Shown here: in pieces, positions 23,582-36,200 of the stretch
Layout: the number at the start of each line of letters is the position of its first letter
Position numbering within the stretch: the first letter of the stretch is position 1
Assembly (NCBI GenBank): GCA_914767715.1
Contig: OU612073.1
Location: 992,001-1,056,000, forward strand
Source of the DNA: Membranipora membranacea
Lineage: Eukaryota > Bryozoa > Gymnolaemata > Cheilostomatida > Membraniporidae
Direction: 5' to 3'
DNA length: 64,000 nt
Notes under the pieces: model-generated
Databases searched by the model: none
What the model was told of the DNA's origin: nothing
Seen by the model: only the letters and a program-made list of their open reading frames with translations
Made by a program: the position numbers and the translations under genes

Positions 23582-26500
23582 ATGTGGAAATTGATAGCAG
23601 TACTAGCACTAGCTTCCTGCGTAGCAGTGAACGCTCAGGATGAAGAATACTGGGACGAGGGCACCACAGGATACATCCTACCTGTAACCGATGAGACAGT
23701 TGAGGAACTCGGTCTAGATGAGGTTGTTTTCCCAGATGGATATGAATGGCTCGTCATCTCGCTACAGCAAGTTAAGGTACGGATGACTTTGAATGATTCG
23801 ATATGAATAATAAATAAGATCAGATATCCATCTATTTGTCTCATATTACAGTAAAAGGACATCATTTTCAGTACACTAGCTGAGAATTATAGTGTAACGT
23901 AGCCTCCATTGAATGTTGAGAGAAGTAACTTCTCTCAGCATTCAATGATATGACATATCCCAAGCCTTAGAGCAAAGCAATGAGGGAGTTCATTGAGCAA
24001 AGGCACATTGAATACAAGGGAATTTCTTGAAAAAATTATTTGTATGTCAAGCCATTGGATTTATTCTGGATGAGGGGTATGTGGGGTAGCTTTGGTTAGG
24101 CTTATTTATATGACATATATATATCCTATGGCTGGAGAGAATTATAAGGCCCCTCGTCAGTCAGGACTTACTTACTGTAAACATTAGTGGCCCATTAGTG
24201 GAGTTTAAGATGAATGTCATTATCATCTTGATAATAATGAGACAGGGTATATAATTATTGTGATCTCCATCAGATGGGTTAGCAGATATGATATATGACA
24301 TTTATCATTATTACAATATGGAAGCTGAAGCTGCTTAGTGAATTGTTTGGTCTACGGTCAGAATTTGAAACTGTATTATTACTATCAGGTTGTCCCATGT
24401 ATATACCATAAACCCTCTATACAGGACAGGCCATTTGCCGTGCTGCCCTCTTTGCTCTTTCAGCTGTTTATTTTATTGTATCAAATTGATTTGTTAAAAA
24501 TTTTGTGGCCATCTATTTCCCTCAATCTCGCGTTTGTTAGTAAAACCTTAGTAGGCACAAGACAGCAAAACGGCTTAAAGTTAAAAGTGAGATCTGACTG
24601 TGATGTTTCTACCTGGTTTATGTTCACAGTTACCTGAGCTGTCTGTCGAGCAGCTGGCTGAGCTTGAGGAACAGATGACTGAGGAACACTTCAACTTCTT
24701 ACTCAACATGATGGATGATATCAAGTACGCAAGTACTGTAAGTTATTTCCACTCTATACCTATGTCAGATTTGCTGTAGATCAGGTTTAATCCAAATTGC
24801 CTGCATTCCATTGGATTGGGAGCAACTGTGAATGCAAGCAAATGGACCGAACTTGGTCTAGGTTTGCTTGATCGTTTTCTTTTCATTGCTGCTTGGAGTA
24901 AAGTTTTGAATGGTTGGTCGCTCGCTTCTCCAATTGTTGTAGTCTGCAGGGCTTTCTCAGCCAGCCAGCTTTGCCATGCAAGACAGCATGTCGTTTACTG
25001 AGATAACTAGCTTTACATAGTAATCATTGCTTAGCGTAATGGTAATGATGATTTTGTTAGCCATAATTCTAAATAGCTGCGAGGTGATTTTACTGATAAA
25101 TGAAAACAAACAAAACAGTCTATCACAGTCAGTTGATCACACGCTATCAGAGTCCACCTTGTCTGGCCTCTAGGTTATACCACAACCTATTCCCTTATGT
25201 CTACACCACTGGGTGATTAATCCTCTTTGTCAACACCACTGGGTGAATGGTTACGTTCTGGGTGAATGGTTACGTTCTGTAAGGCTGCAGAATATGATAA
25301 TATATACCAGGATGCAATTCAGGCAAATTTACATCGTTTCCACTCCAATGCCTAGGTTTTAATATAGCCCTATATAGTGACATAGCTGCTATGATAGTGA
25401 GTCACGGAACCATACATAACACTAGACCTACATTACTGGTCATATCAGGTTAATCAGCACAGAGTCAGTAATCTACCATCCCAAACATAGATTACAGCAC
25501 TCTGCAAGGAGGAAGTTCACTTACTCTGCGTCATAACCCACTCAGCTTTCAATTTAAATCTTAAGATTATATGTTAGATATATGATGTAAAGGTATAGTC
25601 AGGTTGATGAATGTTCAGGTTATGCCAAATGAAGAGCATTGTTACCAGAATTCTTGTTGATCAAATTTCAGACTTTGGATGAATAATACGAAAAACATCT
25701 TTTGTATATTATACTTGGACGCCATTTTATGTCTACTTAAAAAAAGCTGCACTGACTTGAATTGCAAAATCAATACAACAATAGATGTTCAGTAATGAGT
25801 TATTATATTTCTCATGAATAATGAATAGAAAAGTGTTTTTATATCGGAATTGTTTTTGGAGTAAACAGACAAAAAATCGATAACTAATCTAAATATAAAT
25901 ATGTTGTTGAACAAGGAACTGGAAGTGATGTAAGCGGGATTGGCTCTAAAGTTCATGCGGACTGACAAATAAGACTCAGGATAATCGGAATGGTGGGATA
26001 GCTGGTAGTAGCATTTTATTATCGACCACTTTCTCCCAGCTATCCCAACAATTTTTAAGCGCTTTAACTAGAATCTGTACTATTGATGATTGTGCTACAA
26101 TACAGCCTTCAATATAATAATTTTGTGATTTTAGCCTGAGGATTTTTATGATTACGGGGATGGATCGACAACCTTTGACCCCCTTGTCTTTGGTGAGGAT
26201 GATGAAGAGCGGGTAAGTTCTGAGCCTATGTCTGTTCATCCTTCTCGGCAAACATACTGAATCAGGATCGTTGGATCCCCAGGTGTGCTCCGACCTGCCT
26301 ACAAACTGAAAGCAAATTGGCGCCACCCATTCTTCGGAATGAGGCGCGTGACTGAACCTTTTGAATTTAACCAGCCAGCCCCTATTTAAACTTTGAAGCA
26401 CAAGCCAAAATATGGCCTTGTTCTGAATAATTTTTAAAGAAGACATTATTTACTCCTATGGAACTTTTTATCAAACCTAAATGCATTATGGGATAGAATA

Positions 26501-28951
26501 ATGGTGACATATGGTGGCCGAGGGATGATGATGTTTACTGGACTGATGATGATGACTTTGAAGATATTACCACAGATCAACATCAAAAGAGCAGTGTAAA
26601 AATATGGCTAGATTTGCATTTTTTGTGCCCTATTTAGGCTCAATAAGTAGTTTATGACCAGTATCAAATTCAGCTAGTTAAGTTGAGTGTGGCAGACTCA
26701 TCATTCCTAAATATTTAAAGATAACATCGCACAATAAAATGATAAGACTTTATGATGGCCGGCGCTAGCATGACCGTCGATCGCATCCACCGGCCAAGAG
26801 GGTCATTGGGAAGAAATTGCCGACATGGTTTTAAACACCGCTAGGATTGGATAGGTGATTAATAATAGGCAAAGGAGGCTGATTTTGAGCAAGTTGGAAT
26901 ATGACATCGCTAGCTCTGACAATGACATCATTAGGATGACATGACATGATGTGGAAAATTCCGAACATGTCATGTAGCGACAGAAAATATTTTCAAAGAC
27001 ATGTATAGAAATATTACAGTCATACACAACTTCCTGGCTATAATGTTATTAGCTAGTGCTAGTCTGTACTTAGACGCTATCTCAGGTACAACATGTCGCT
27101 ATTTACTCTACATGATTCTCAGACTGAGCCACACACACATTAGCTGCTGACGGCCCCCAGAACTCATCCCCCATTTAAATCTCATAATTTCTATGAACCT
27201 TATGATCACGGCTACCGCCTCCTTATCAGTGATAGAAATATACTACTGTTTAAATTCTCAGTAGATTAGAAAGCATTTGAGAATTTGCCAGTGCCGTAGT
27301 TGTCAGTAGTATAGTTAGAATTGTGATTCTTTCATTTCGTAAATATTGAGTTCCTACATTACCCTTTGCCTTTTGACATCTGGTTACTCTCGCATAACTT
27401 ACTCAAGTTACATGTACCTCTTTAATCGCTGTGTCTTGTCCACTAGTTTGATGGCTAGCAATAAACACCTCGGAAAAAATATAAGAATTATCACAGATAT
27501 TTTAAGCTAGTAAATGTATCATGTTAATTTTCTTCTTTTTATTTTTAGGAATGGTGGAATCAATGGGTATGTATCTCTATTTTATCTATAAGCCCAATGT
27601 TATCCTAATATGTATTAAGAGTCCAGTTTTAACACTCAACTACCTGCTCACACTTTGTATGTTGTGACAGACAGATCAATGTAGTTGTCCATTTGCCCAC
27701 TTGGTATCTTGATCATCCAACACACCACATTTCCTCTACTCATCCACCGAAAAGTAGATGATATCGAATAACTCAAAATAAGTTTTCCCTATTCCTGAAT
27801 TAACTTAACCGATTAATATAAATATTTTTTATCATCTCACAGATAACTTCTACAGAGAGAGCAGAGCCCATGCCAGAATTACCTGATGAGAGGCAAATCA
27901 TGGACAAGGGCTGGAATCCAGAAGTATACAGCTGTAAGTACTTACTGTTTGTCGTTGGTTTATCAATAATAGTTGGATAAATTTTGGGGTAGGGTAGGCG
28001 TAGGGAGTTGGGGAAGCTGAGACTAGATAATTCTATAGAACAATAATACTGAATGCATGCTGATCAGTATCCCAAAATGCAATGCCGTTACACGAGAACA
28101 GTTCGAAACAATGAATTAATCGAAAATCGCTATTGATTGAAAAGTAAAATGACAGTGTCACAGTAATAATACACAAACTGTATAATTATTACATGGAAAT
28201 GATTGGTTGACTCAAGAAGTTGGTTGACTGCAATTGTTATAACGACGGCTATTACTCTTTTAGATCGATACCGTCATACCAGACTGGGAGGAGTCCCTCT
28301 GTGGGCTGTAATCACTCTGCCCATTGCCGGACTCGCTCTTATTGTCACCGCTATGTGTGCCTGCTGCCGTAAATCTCAGAGAAGACCTGCAAACGGCAAA
28401 TATCTCAGTACGTTTTTTAATGGAATTTATAGTCACCGGCACAACTCTAAATTAAAGCTTATTCCAGAATGTTTCCTTGATTTGATATGAACATAATACT
28501 GGCTCCCCACCCAAGTAATCAATCGGAACTAACATTGGCTAACGTACCGTGTAACAAGTCATTCAGGTATAAACTTTAGGGTTAAGCTCTGCTATTGGTT
28601 TGTTCCGGGAGTTTGGGAAGTATGACCCAAAATTCTTGGTTTGTTTCAGTGGGATATCATTAATTATACTGAAACAATATTCTTTCTTTTTATCAGATTT
28701 TGAGAATGAGCCTTACATGGATGAGAAGAAAGTCCCGATCGGTGAGTTCTTGTCCGTTAAACGATCCAGCAGCATAGAAATAGAATATGTAGGGCTGAAG
28801 ATTTTATCCTAAAGAGTATAGATTATCACATACTGGTGATTAAAGAGTGGGATTGTTGGTCTATTTGGTTAATCCACTTCTCCTAGATGCTTTAATCTGT
28901 AAAATGATATGCCTGCCTGAGTAACCCTCCTTTTCTTCTTTTACAGTTTAA
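23582..28951 (+). CDS. Unrecognised acidic type I membrane protein
   Basis: Nine exons: 23582..23776, 24630..24737, 26135..26212, 26497..26595, 27549..27566, 27843..27933, 28264..28407, 28697..28741, 28947..28951. The total is 783 nt, or 260 codons plus stop, all in phase. It starts with a signal peptide (MWKLIAVLALASCVAVNAQ) and then has a very acidic ectodomain of about 165 residues with Trp-rich clusters (EEYWDEG, GDIWWPRDDDVYW, EWWNQW). A membrane helix follows (PLWAVITLPIAGLALIVTAM), then CACCRKSQRRP and a 30-residue cytoplasmic tail containing EPYMDEKK and ending KVPIV. The Cys cluster after the helix could be palmitoylated. No cysteines and no known domain are visible in the ectodomain. 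Exon 26497..26595 is the least certain because its acceptor has a weak pyrimidine tract, though its composition fits. I do not recognise a family. Confidence 0.72.
23907..23947. repeat. 41-bp intronic hairpin
   Basis: Arms of 20 bp (cattgaatgttgagagaagt and its complement, one mismatch) around a single central base, in the first intron of the acidic membrane protein gene. I see no clear flanking duplication. Confidence 0.8.
25241..25278. repeat. 19-bp direct tandem duplication
   Basis: Two exact adjacent copies of gggtgaatggttacgttct in intron 2 of the acidic membrane protein gene. A related 'caccactgggtga' motif lies just upstream. Confidence 0.85.
25374..25400. repeat. 13-bp CATAG...CTATG palindrome with 7-bp flanking repeat
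   Basis: The sequence catagctgctatg (25381-25393) is flanked by atagtga on both sides. Ends and layout resemble the micro-insertions at 15773, 30592 and 62331, but the duplication is 7 bp and the core is short, so chance is possible. Confidence 0.4.
25990..26062. repeat. Dispersed MITE-like repeat, copy 1
   Basis: Inverted ends gggatagctgg and ccagctatccc enclose a segment with gctggtagtagcatttt. Related sequence recurs at about 40869-40935 and, in shorter form,  about 31837-31860. This copy is in intron 2 of the acidic membrane protein gene. Confidence 0.6.
26270..26330. repeat. Fragment sharing the tail of the SINE-like element
   Basis: The stretch ccccaggtgtgctccgacct and following bases closely match about 42382-42410, which lies downstream of the tRNA-like head at 42288. 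No tRNA-like head is visible here, so this is probably a 5'-truncated copy. It is in intron 3 of the acidic membrane protein gene. Confidence 0.5.
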
Positions 28952-30230
28952 ATGACGATGGATGTACTGCAGCAGATAGCTGGTCTTATTAACCTCACAT
29001 GCTACTATCTATGCTACCTACTAGTGATATTCCAATCTGTCCACTTAGGAGACAACTTTCCTCTCTCTCGTTACTTTTTCTAGCATTGACTAGCTCTAAC
29101 TTATATGCAACTTTCTTGAGAACTGTTATATTATCATTAGTTGGGATACTAATGTGTCATTTTGGAAAGAATGTGAAGACGGACCCTGTTTTAGTTTGAA
29201 TTTTTGGAGCACAACGCCAACCAATCATTCCATTTCTGAATTTTATGGCAATATGCAAATATGTGTGTTTTTCCTCCTTTTCCAAAATATTGACAATCTT
29301 GTATTTTTTACGCAAAATTGTATTGCAAAAAAACTAGAGCTTATCAAATAGTAGCTCTTACAAGTTCAAATGCTCGTAAAAAGATAGCATAAAACACAAA
29401 CAAACCAAGATAAGCTGATGAGCAGTTACCAGTGTGAGCTTGCACTATGACTGACTGCAGTATAAGGTGCTACATATGCCATTCACCATGATACACTTAA
29501 CTCATATTATACTCTAATAATCATGAATTGCATGACAAAATCAGGTTGAATATTATGGAAAGATATCAGATATAGTGACAGCGGTCACCAATTATAATAG
29601 AAAAATAGAGAGAAGATTAAATATTGACATGCACATATTCTGTACAAGAAAAGAGATAGAGAATGAAATGATTTGGCACTATTGGTAGTGAAATGGTAAT
29701 TTATACATGCTGTGGCTATATTCCAGTAATCTCGGGCTATAATCAGTGATCTGGGGCTATAATCAGTAATGAGGCAAAAGGATTTCTTATTCATAAGGCA
29801 CAGAAAATAAAAACAACCCATCATGATTATTTAATGAGGTAACATTGAGCATATACTTGTCTGCAGCCTACAATCTATCTTCTAACTGAGCCCAAAATAT
29901 TTTGACATCAGCGATTCATAAAGTTATGTATAACAGGACTGCTCGCTGATGCATCGATAGAATCCAAAAGTCTAATATATACTATAATATTAATAGCATG
30001 GCACAAAGAAGACTAGACTCAACCATGTCACACAGGTAGCAATAGAAAAGTATGACATGAGAGTTGACAGTAGGCGTAATACTCAAGCACCTGTCCGTTT
30101 TCTTTGCTGTTCCCTGTCAGTGCTTAGGCAATGGGACGACAGTAGACAATGTATCCGAAGCTTGATAACATTGGCTATGACAGCTTGGTTGTCACTATGA
30201 CAGGTGGCTGATAAGTTTAACATCCCCCGA
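28952..30230. other. Intergenic region between convergent genes
   Basis: About 1.3 kb lie between the stop of the plus-strand acidic protein gene (28951) and the stop of the minus-strand VPS13D gene (30231), so it should hold both 3' UTRs. A plus-strand AATAAA is at 29806-29811, and a minus-strand ATTAAA lies under 29830-29835. Either could be a poly(A) signal, but both are far from the stop codons. No coding signal is evident. Confidence 0.5.
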
Positions 30231-33200
30231 TCACCTGTTGGTGTCGTCACCTGCCATTTTGACAGCTGAGCTGACAGTATGCTTTTGCTCCTCATATAGA
30301 GTTCTGACGTGATCGACGAGTAAGACCACCTGCTCTGCGATGACAGCGCTGGCACACTCAAACTGAGGATTACGTGTCCGATAGTGACTGCCTCCTGATT
30401 CGCTCAGCTGGGTGACCTTCACCTCCAAATAGTGCTTTATCGAAAAGTCCGGCCTCTCTACAAGTATAAAAAAAATTGGTGTCCAATAAACCTCGTTGCG
30501 CTTACCAAATTGCACTATTATTTGGTTTTAATAACGTGTACACTATATTGACCAAATGAAGTTATTATAAAAGTTTGCAGTAAGGTAAAACCATAGAATT
30601 ATTATTAAGTCTATGGGTAAAACCCACCTTTCCTGACATAGCTACATGCTAGGATGTTTGACAGCGGGGCCTCTAGCAGCGACCCTTCCATGGGTTTTTC
30701 GATCCTGATGATGTAGATTGACTGATCTGAGGCTAGCATACTGTATGAAGTGAGCCCCAAAGGAAACAGCTTTATATGGTCGATATACCTACAGAGAAAA
30801 CGCAGTGTCATGTTTATAAGGTGTTCTGATGGTATTATTACGTGTATATATATTGAATACCATGTGTCCGATAAACAGCCTTGGAGCAACGAACATACAT
30901 GAGAAATTAGCAACACCAAGGTACATGGAATCGCTCGCCACTAAAATGTTTACCACAGCATTGGGACAGCATATATTTTGGTAATAATATTTTACACAAG
31001 ACTACACCATGGTTAAGCTGAACCAGCTAGCATTGTATCATCTTTTGTATATTACGGCAACCTTGTGTTTAATTACATTAGTGGAATGTTATAAATATCT
31101 CTACTGAGCCCCTAACAGACGACTGTGATTAGTGAATCTAAGGCTACCCTCTGACATACCTGTCATGTGATCTGCGCTCAGAGTTGAGGAACATGACGCT
31201 CTCCTGACCCCTGGCTGACCTCTCACTGTAAACAGGAAGTAATCCGCTCCTACCATAACAGCACCTTGTGAATCTCCGCCTCTTTATGTTGACCACACCC
31301 CCTCCACCACCTTCAAAACATTGTAGTATGCGTCAATAATAATAAATATCAATTTTATAAGCTTTATAAGAGTTTTTGGGGCTAAAACTAATTAAACCTT
31401 TATCGTTTCTATGACTGAGACTTACAAATGACATAATTTTTTCTGTCTTAGTCAACAGATGAGATGGGCACATAGCCAAAATCAGCACATCCTTCGGTTA
31501 GCTGATACTAAGTTTAATGCGTTCAACTCTAACCCTGTTATGTCTGGATTTTGTATTATTGTGAGACGCAGGAAAATGGAGTAGGGAGTTGGATTTTTGT
31601 TCAATGAGCGTGTCTGTCATCTGATACATTGTGATTCACTCCGCAGCTTTCCACTGTATCACACAAAAGATGATGATAGATGATGAACTGATAATATGTT
31701 TGATGAGACAACAACATTAAGAGGTCACTACCGCCCTTCTTATAGATAATCGCATGTCATCTCGTGACATCCCAATATTCCACAGACTGATCATATTTGG
31801 AGTCAGCTAATTTAAGTTCTCAAATTCCGCCTACAGTGCTGGTAGTGGCATTTCATTAAATCCAATACAACATCACAATTCAATGTGATTTGAAAATGGA
31901 ATGTATCCATCATCGAACCGGGCGGGCGGAGTTTGAGCCTTTTTGCTAAGAGGCAGTGAATGTAATGACATCGTGTGGTGACGTTGTGTCGTGTGACATT
32001 GTGTCGTGACATTGTGCCGTGACCTCATGTCGTGACATCGCGTTGTGACATCGTGTCTTACCTGATGTATCTCTGATGGCTGTGGCGGCGCCTGAAGCAA
32101 AGTCTAAAACTCCCACTACTGGTTTAGTGACTGTCCCCACTAACCCTTTACCTAATCCCGTCAACATTCCCTACAATCAAAATATATATATATATACATA
32201 ATATATATATATATATATATACACATAATAAATTATCAAATATCTTAGTAGGAATAGTGGATGCAGGTTATATTATAATCGCCCATTTTTATAATATGGG
32301 TGTCAATTCTCGTAGCACTTTAAAACTTGAAACTTGATCTTTGTATGCACACATGTCACGTATATAAGCTGTAGATTACCTCAAGGCCACGCTGTGAAGC
32401 GCCATCATAAGTCTGCTGAGCGATACTCGTCAATCCTCCCATTACACCGTGAGTTAAACTCTTAAACCCTGAAACACAAACATCAATCTAGTGTAAGTAA
32501 GGCATCCAAGGAAGAATCAAATACTAACAATGGGAGTGTGCTTAAATACTCACACACACAGTAAGCGGAGAAACACACATAGAAGAGATAGCTAACTCTG
32601 ATCTTTGGCAACTTCGACTGTTTAAATTCAATTCATTACAATATTCATAATTTCAGCATAGCGATTAATGGTCAAATGAAGCTGAGCATAAAACATAATA
32701 TGAGATGATGGATAGCTTGTATCTTGTACTTTTGTTTAACCTATGAGTGATTTTAGGATTGTTATTAGGAGGAGGGAGACATGGCTGCTATGAAAACAAT
32801 AGCTTAAACAAGTGAGCAAGCAGACCTTTACTGATCCCTCCTGTCAACAAATAAAAATAAAACTTGACATGAAACCATCACATGGATAAACCAAACATCG
32901 CATAACTGTGCATTTACAAATAATTGACAGAGCCATACAAAGTATACAGTATAATGTGTACTGTATGTAGCCTTACCTAGTAGTACATTAGACCCTGTAT
33001 ACTGTTTCTTTATGAGATCTCTTGACTCATCATGTTTATCGTCCATAGTCATCCAGCCCAGTCCATGAGACAAAGTACCTGCCACCTGTAATCAGACATG
33101 TCATCAGTCATAATCAGCAAAATTAGCCAATAGAATACTGCTCAGGCAAGTATAGGGTGTTTGTGAGCCAAATGCCGTAATGAACTTTAGGAATCGCACT

Positions 33201-36200
33201 TAGATGTCAAGCGAATTATCTGGGAGTTTGGTAAATTGAGGATCAACTTGGAATCACTCCCCCTTTTTAACGCTCACTATGCAAGGAAGGAACTCGATGC
33301 GCTATTAAATTGATATGCTAACATCTAGTTCATGGATGTAGAGCACTCGATGAGCAAAAACTGAAGCAATAAACAACCAACATCTGGTAAGATAAAGCAT
33401 GATTTGTTGGTCTTGGCTGTTTGTACAGCTATCTTGGTAATTTATCATACTACCTTGGCCAGTGAGTTGCTTGCTCCATGAGTGACATTTTTGAGGAGAC
33501 CGCCAACATTTCCCTCTGTGACCAGCCCAGAGATACCAGTAGTGACATCATTGACCAGCCCAAAAGGATTACCAAGTACATCGATAGCTCCTATTATCTT
33601 AGCTGCTTGGCTCATAAACTCCTGCTCAAAGTGGGTCCCTGTAATAAGAAAAATTTGAAATAGGGGGTTTCGACTTGAAAATTCACACCATTTTCATCAT
33701 TCTACCGACATTTTTCAGTAACTTCATTCCACCTTATTGTCGCCAAAAAGGAGTTATGACTTTGTTTTTAAGAGAGCATGATTCCAACAACCCAACTAAT
33801 TTTAATTTCATGTGGGTATGTCACAAACAAAACTGCATGGTAACACAAATCACACCAGTGCAACTTAATCTTATAATTACTGAATACTTACGGAGAGCAG
33901 CGAGTACAAAGCTCATACTCTCAAATGGATGAAGCTGTTGGAATGGTTCGAAGTCTATGACGGCGTTCTCAAACTGTATGAACGAAGACATGCCGTTACG
34001 TCTCTTAACTTCCTGTAGGCTCTGTGGTAGTTTTACTGTGTGGTTACTTAGAGTCATCTCCCCACATGTAACCTGTCATATGATAAAGAACATTCCTCAT
34101 AATATAATATCAATGCGGGATATTGTAACTATACAATGTAGGATAACTTCATCTGCATATACAATCCTTATACCGCTTTGAATATAATCTAAATGGAAAC
34201 TTATTTTGCACAGTGGTACTATGATGCTGTAAATTTAGGCTTGGTGATTAAAACTAAAAATTATTGTCGGTCAATTTCTTATGACATGTCACCGCTTTAG
34301 GAAAATTTATAAAAAATAAAGCAAATTATGTTTATATACAGATTTAAGAGACTATTATGCGCAGCCTGCCACATGAACAATAATATATATGAGGAGAGAC
34401 AAATCATTACGTCCTGAGAAAATGTCGGATAAATCAACTTATTGATGATGTCACTACACACCTTGAGTAACGCAAAGTAGTATTTCCTGACATTGACATC
34501 GATATTCTGATCTTTAGGTAGCTGAATAAGTCCTAACTCAACATCTATCATCTCGCTCTGTTGAGCTGTAAACATCTCTAACATCTTATAGAGCAGAAGT
34601 TCGTCCACGTCTAGAGAGAAGGAGGAGAACTGGATCGAGAAGAGTTTGAACACATGCATAGATGACTGACTAGTGAGGACACGTGACCATTCTAACTCGA
34701 GGGCGTGGCTTCTCTTACTGCTACGCCTGGAGGTAGAGCCAGGCTTGAGAATTCGCCTAGGTGATGTGTATACTATTATAGGACAGTTGGCTCCCTGAAG
34801 CTGGTTATCTAGCTGTATGTGCCGCACTGTCAGGTACACTGTTTGTACTTCGTGATTTTGTTCGACAGTCAGAGAAGGATGACATAGACTGAGGTAGATA
34901 AGCTCCTCTCTTAGCTGATTCACTACAGACACACCTAGGCCTGCAGGTAAGTTCACAGCCAGTTTGATTTGCCTGCTTGATGCAGGTTTATCCTGCTTTC
35001 TCAGACTATTATGATCGGTTGATGAGAGTTGTATGGTTTTGACCCTTTCAAGGTCGTGTATGTCCGATATCCTGAGGACTCGAGTCGGACCGTCTGTGTC
35101 CACTGTCACTGATAATACGCCGCTACCCGGCAGCATCTTAGCCATACAGAAGGCTGTCTCCACCCCTACTGCTGATCCAGGGTCATATGGACCTAAGGCT
35201 ACTCTAGCCCCAGCTTGCATACCACCAAACGCAGGTAAAGACTGCACACACTGACTACTTATACCACAAGTTAACCTGCCGTCCGTCTGGAATTTCCAGA
35301 TCTGAGTAGTCTGACGCCTGCCGTCCACTTTCCGAAGCGCGAGACAAGAGCACCCCTCAGCTATCACGGCGAGCTCCGCGATGTCCAAACAGTACTTCAT
35401 TGAATCATCCTTGTATGACTTTTTACCAGATGTTGTGCCCTCGTGGAGAAGTCGTCCCTCGACACTGTGACTCCACAGCTGAGAGCGTCTGCCAGGCTCT
35501 CGACGTGAAAACACAATTCCATTACCACCTAAGTGCAAACAAATACAGCCAGTGAAAACAATGAACAAGTAATCCGTGTATATCCTACTGACCTCACTTT
35601 GATCTACATTGACCAATTGACAATTATTCAGACTCAACCTTCAGATAGATAGTTCCCCTTATGTCTCCTATTGTTTGATACAGATACTGTTTGTGAGGTC
35701 ACTCTGGTATATAAATAAGTTAGTGAGTTCCTGGGACAGCAAATAGCACGCCTCGCTGAGTAGCGACAGTGAGATAGCTTAAGCAAGCTCTCACCAGAAA
35801 ACAGACAATAAATAATCTTGTAGCTAAAGAAAGACAAGAAAAATTAATCGGCATGAGAGAGCATGCAAGCGAGTGACTTACCTAACTGTACTTTATCTTT
35901 GATAAAAAACCAGCAGCAATCAATTATATATCGTGAAATTCCCCAGTTTGAAAACCCAATGGTCCCTCAATATGGTCTTAGGTGAATCAAAATACAAATA
36001 CTATCCTATTTTAGATGTGATGTTTAGAGTTCACAAAACATGTTGGTTTTACAATTCATTCTATCCTCCTAGTTTGTATGTTACCGAAACTCCATCAACA
36101 CCACTCTGTCATGAGATTCACAGGGAGACAAGAGGGGGTCCTATAAGTTTTCCGAGTGGGATAATCTACAACATGTCTCACTAATGTCCGTTCCAAATGC

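Larger units (their letters stand above)
30231..34072 (-). other. VPS13D: VPS13D: C-terminal helical bundle and PH-like end
   Basis: Nine exons, including a 15-nt microexon at 32826..32840. Highly conserved blocks are FENAVIDFEPFQQLHPFE, IDVLGNPFGLVNDV, GNVGGLLKNVTHGASNSLAK, GTLSHGLG and GKGLVGTVTKPVVGVLDF. They match the VPS13 C-terminal region that binds membranes. The last three exons (RRRFTRCCYG, FPLGLTSYSMLASDQSIYII, LYEEQ) form the PH-like end. The stop is TGA at 30231-30233. Confidence 0.88.
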
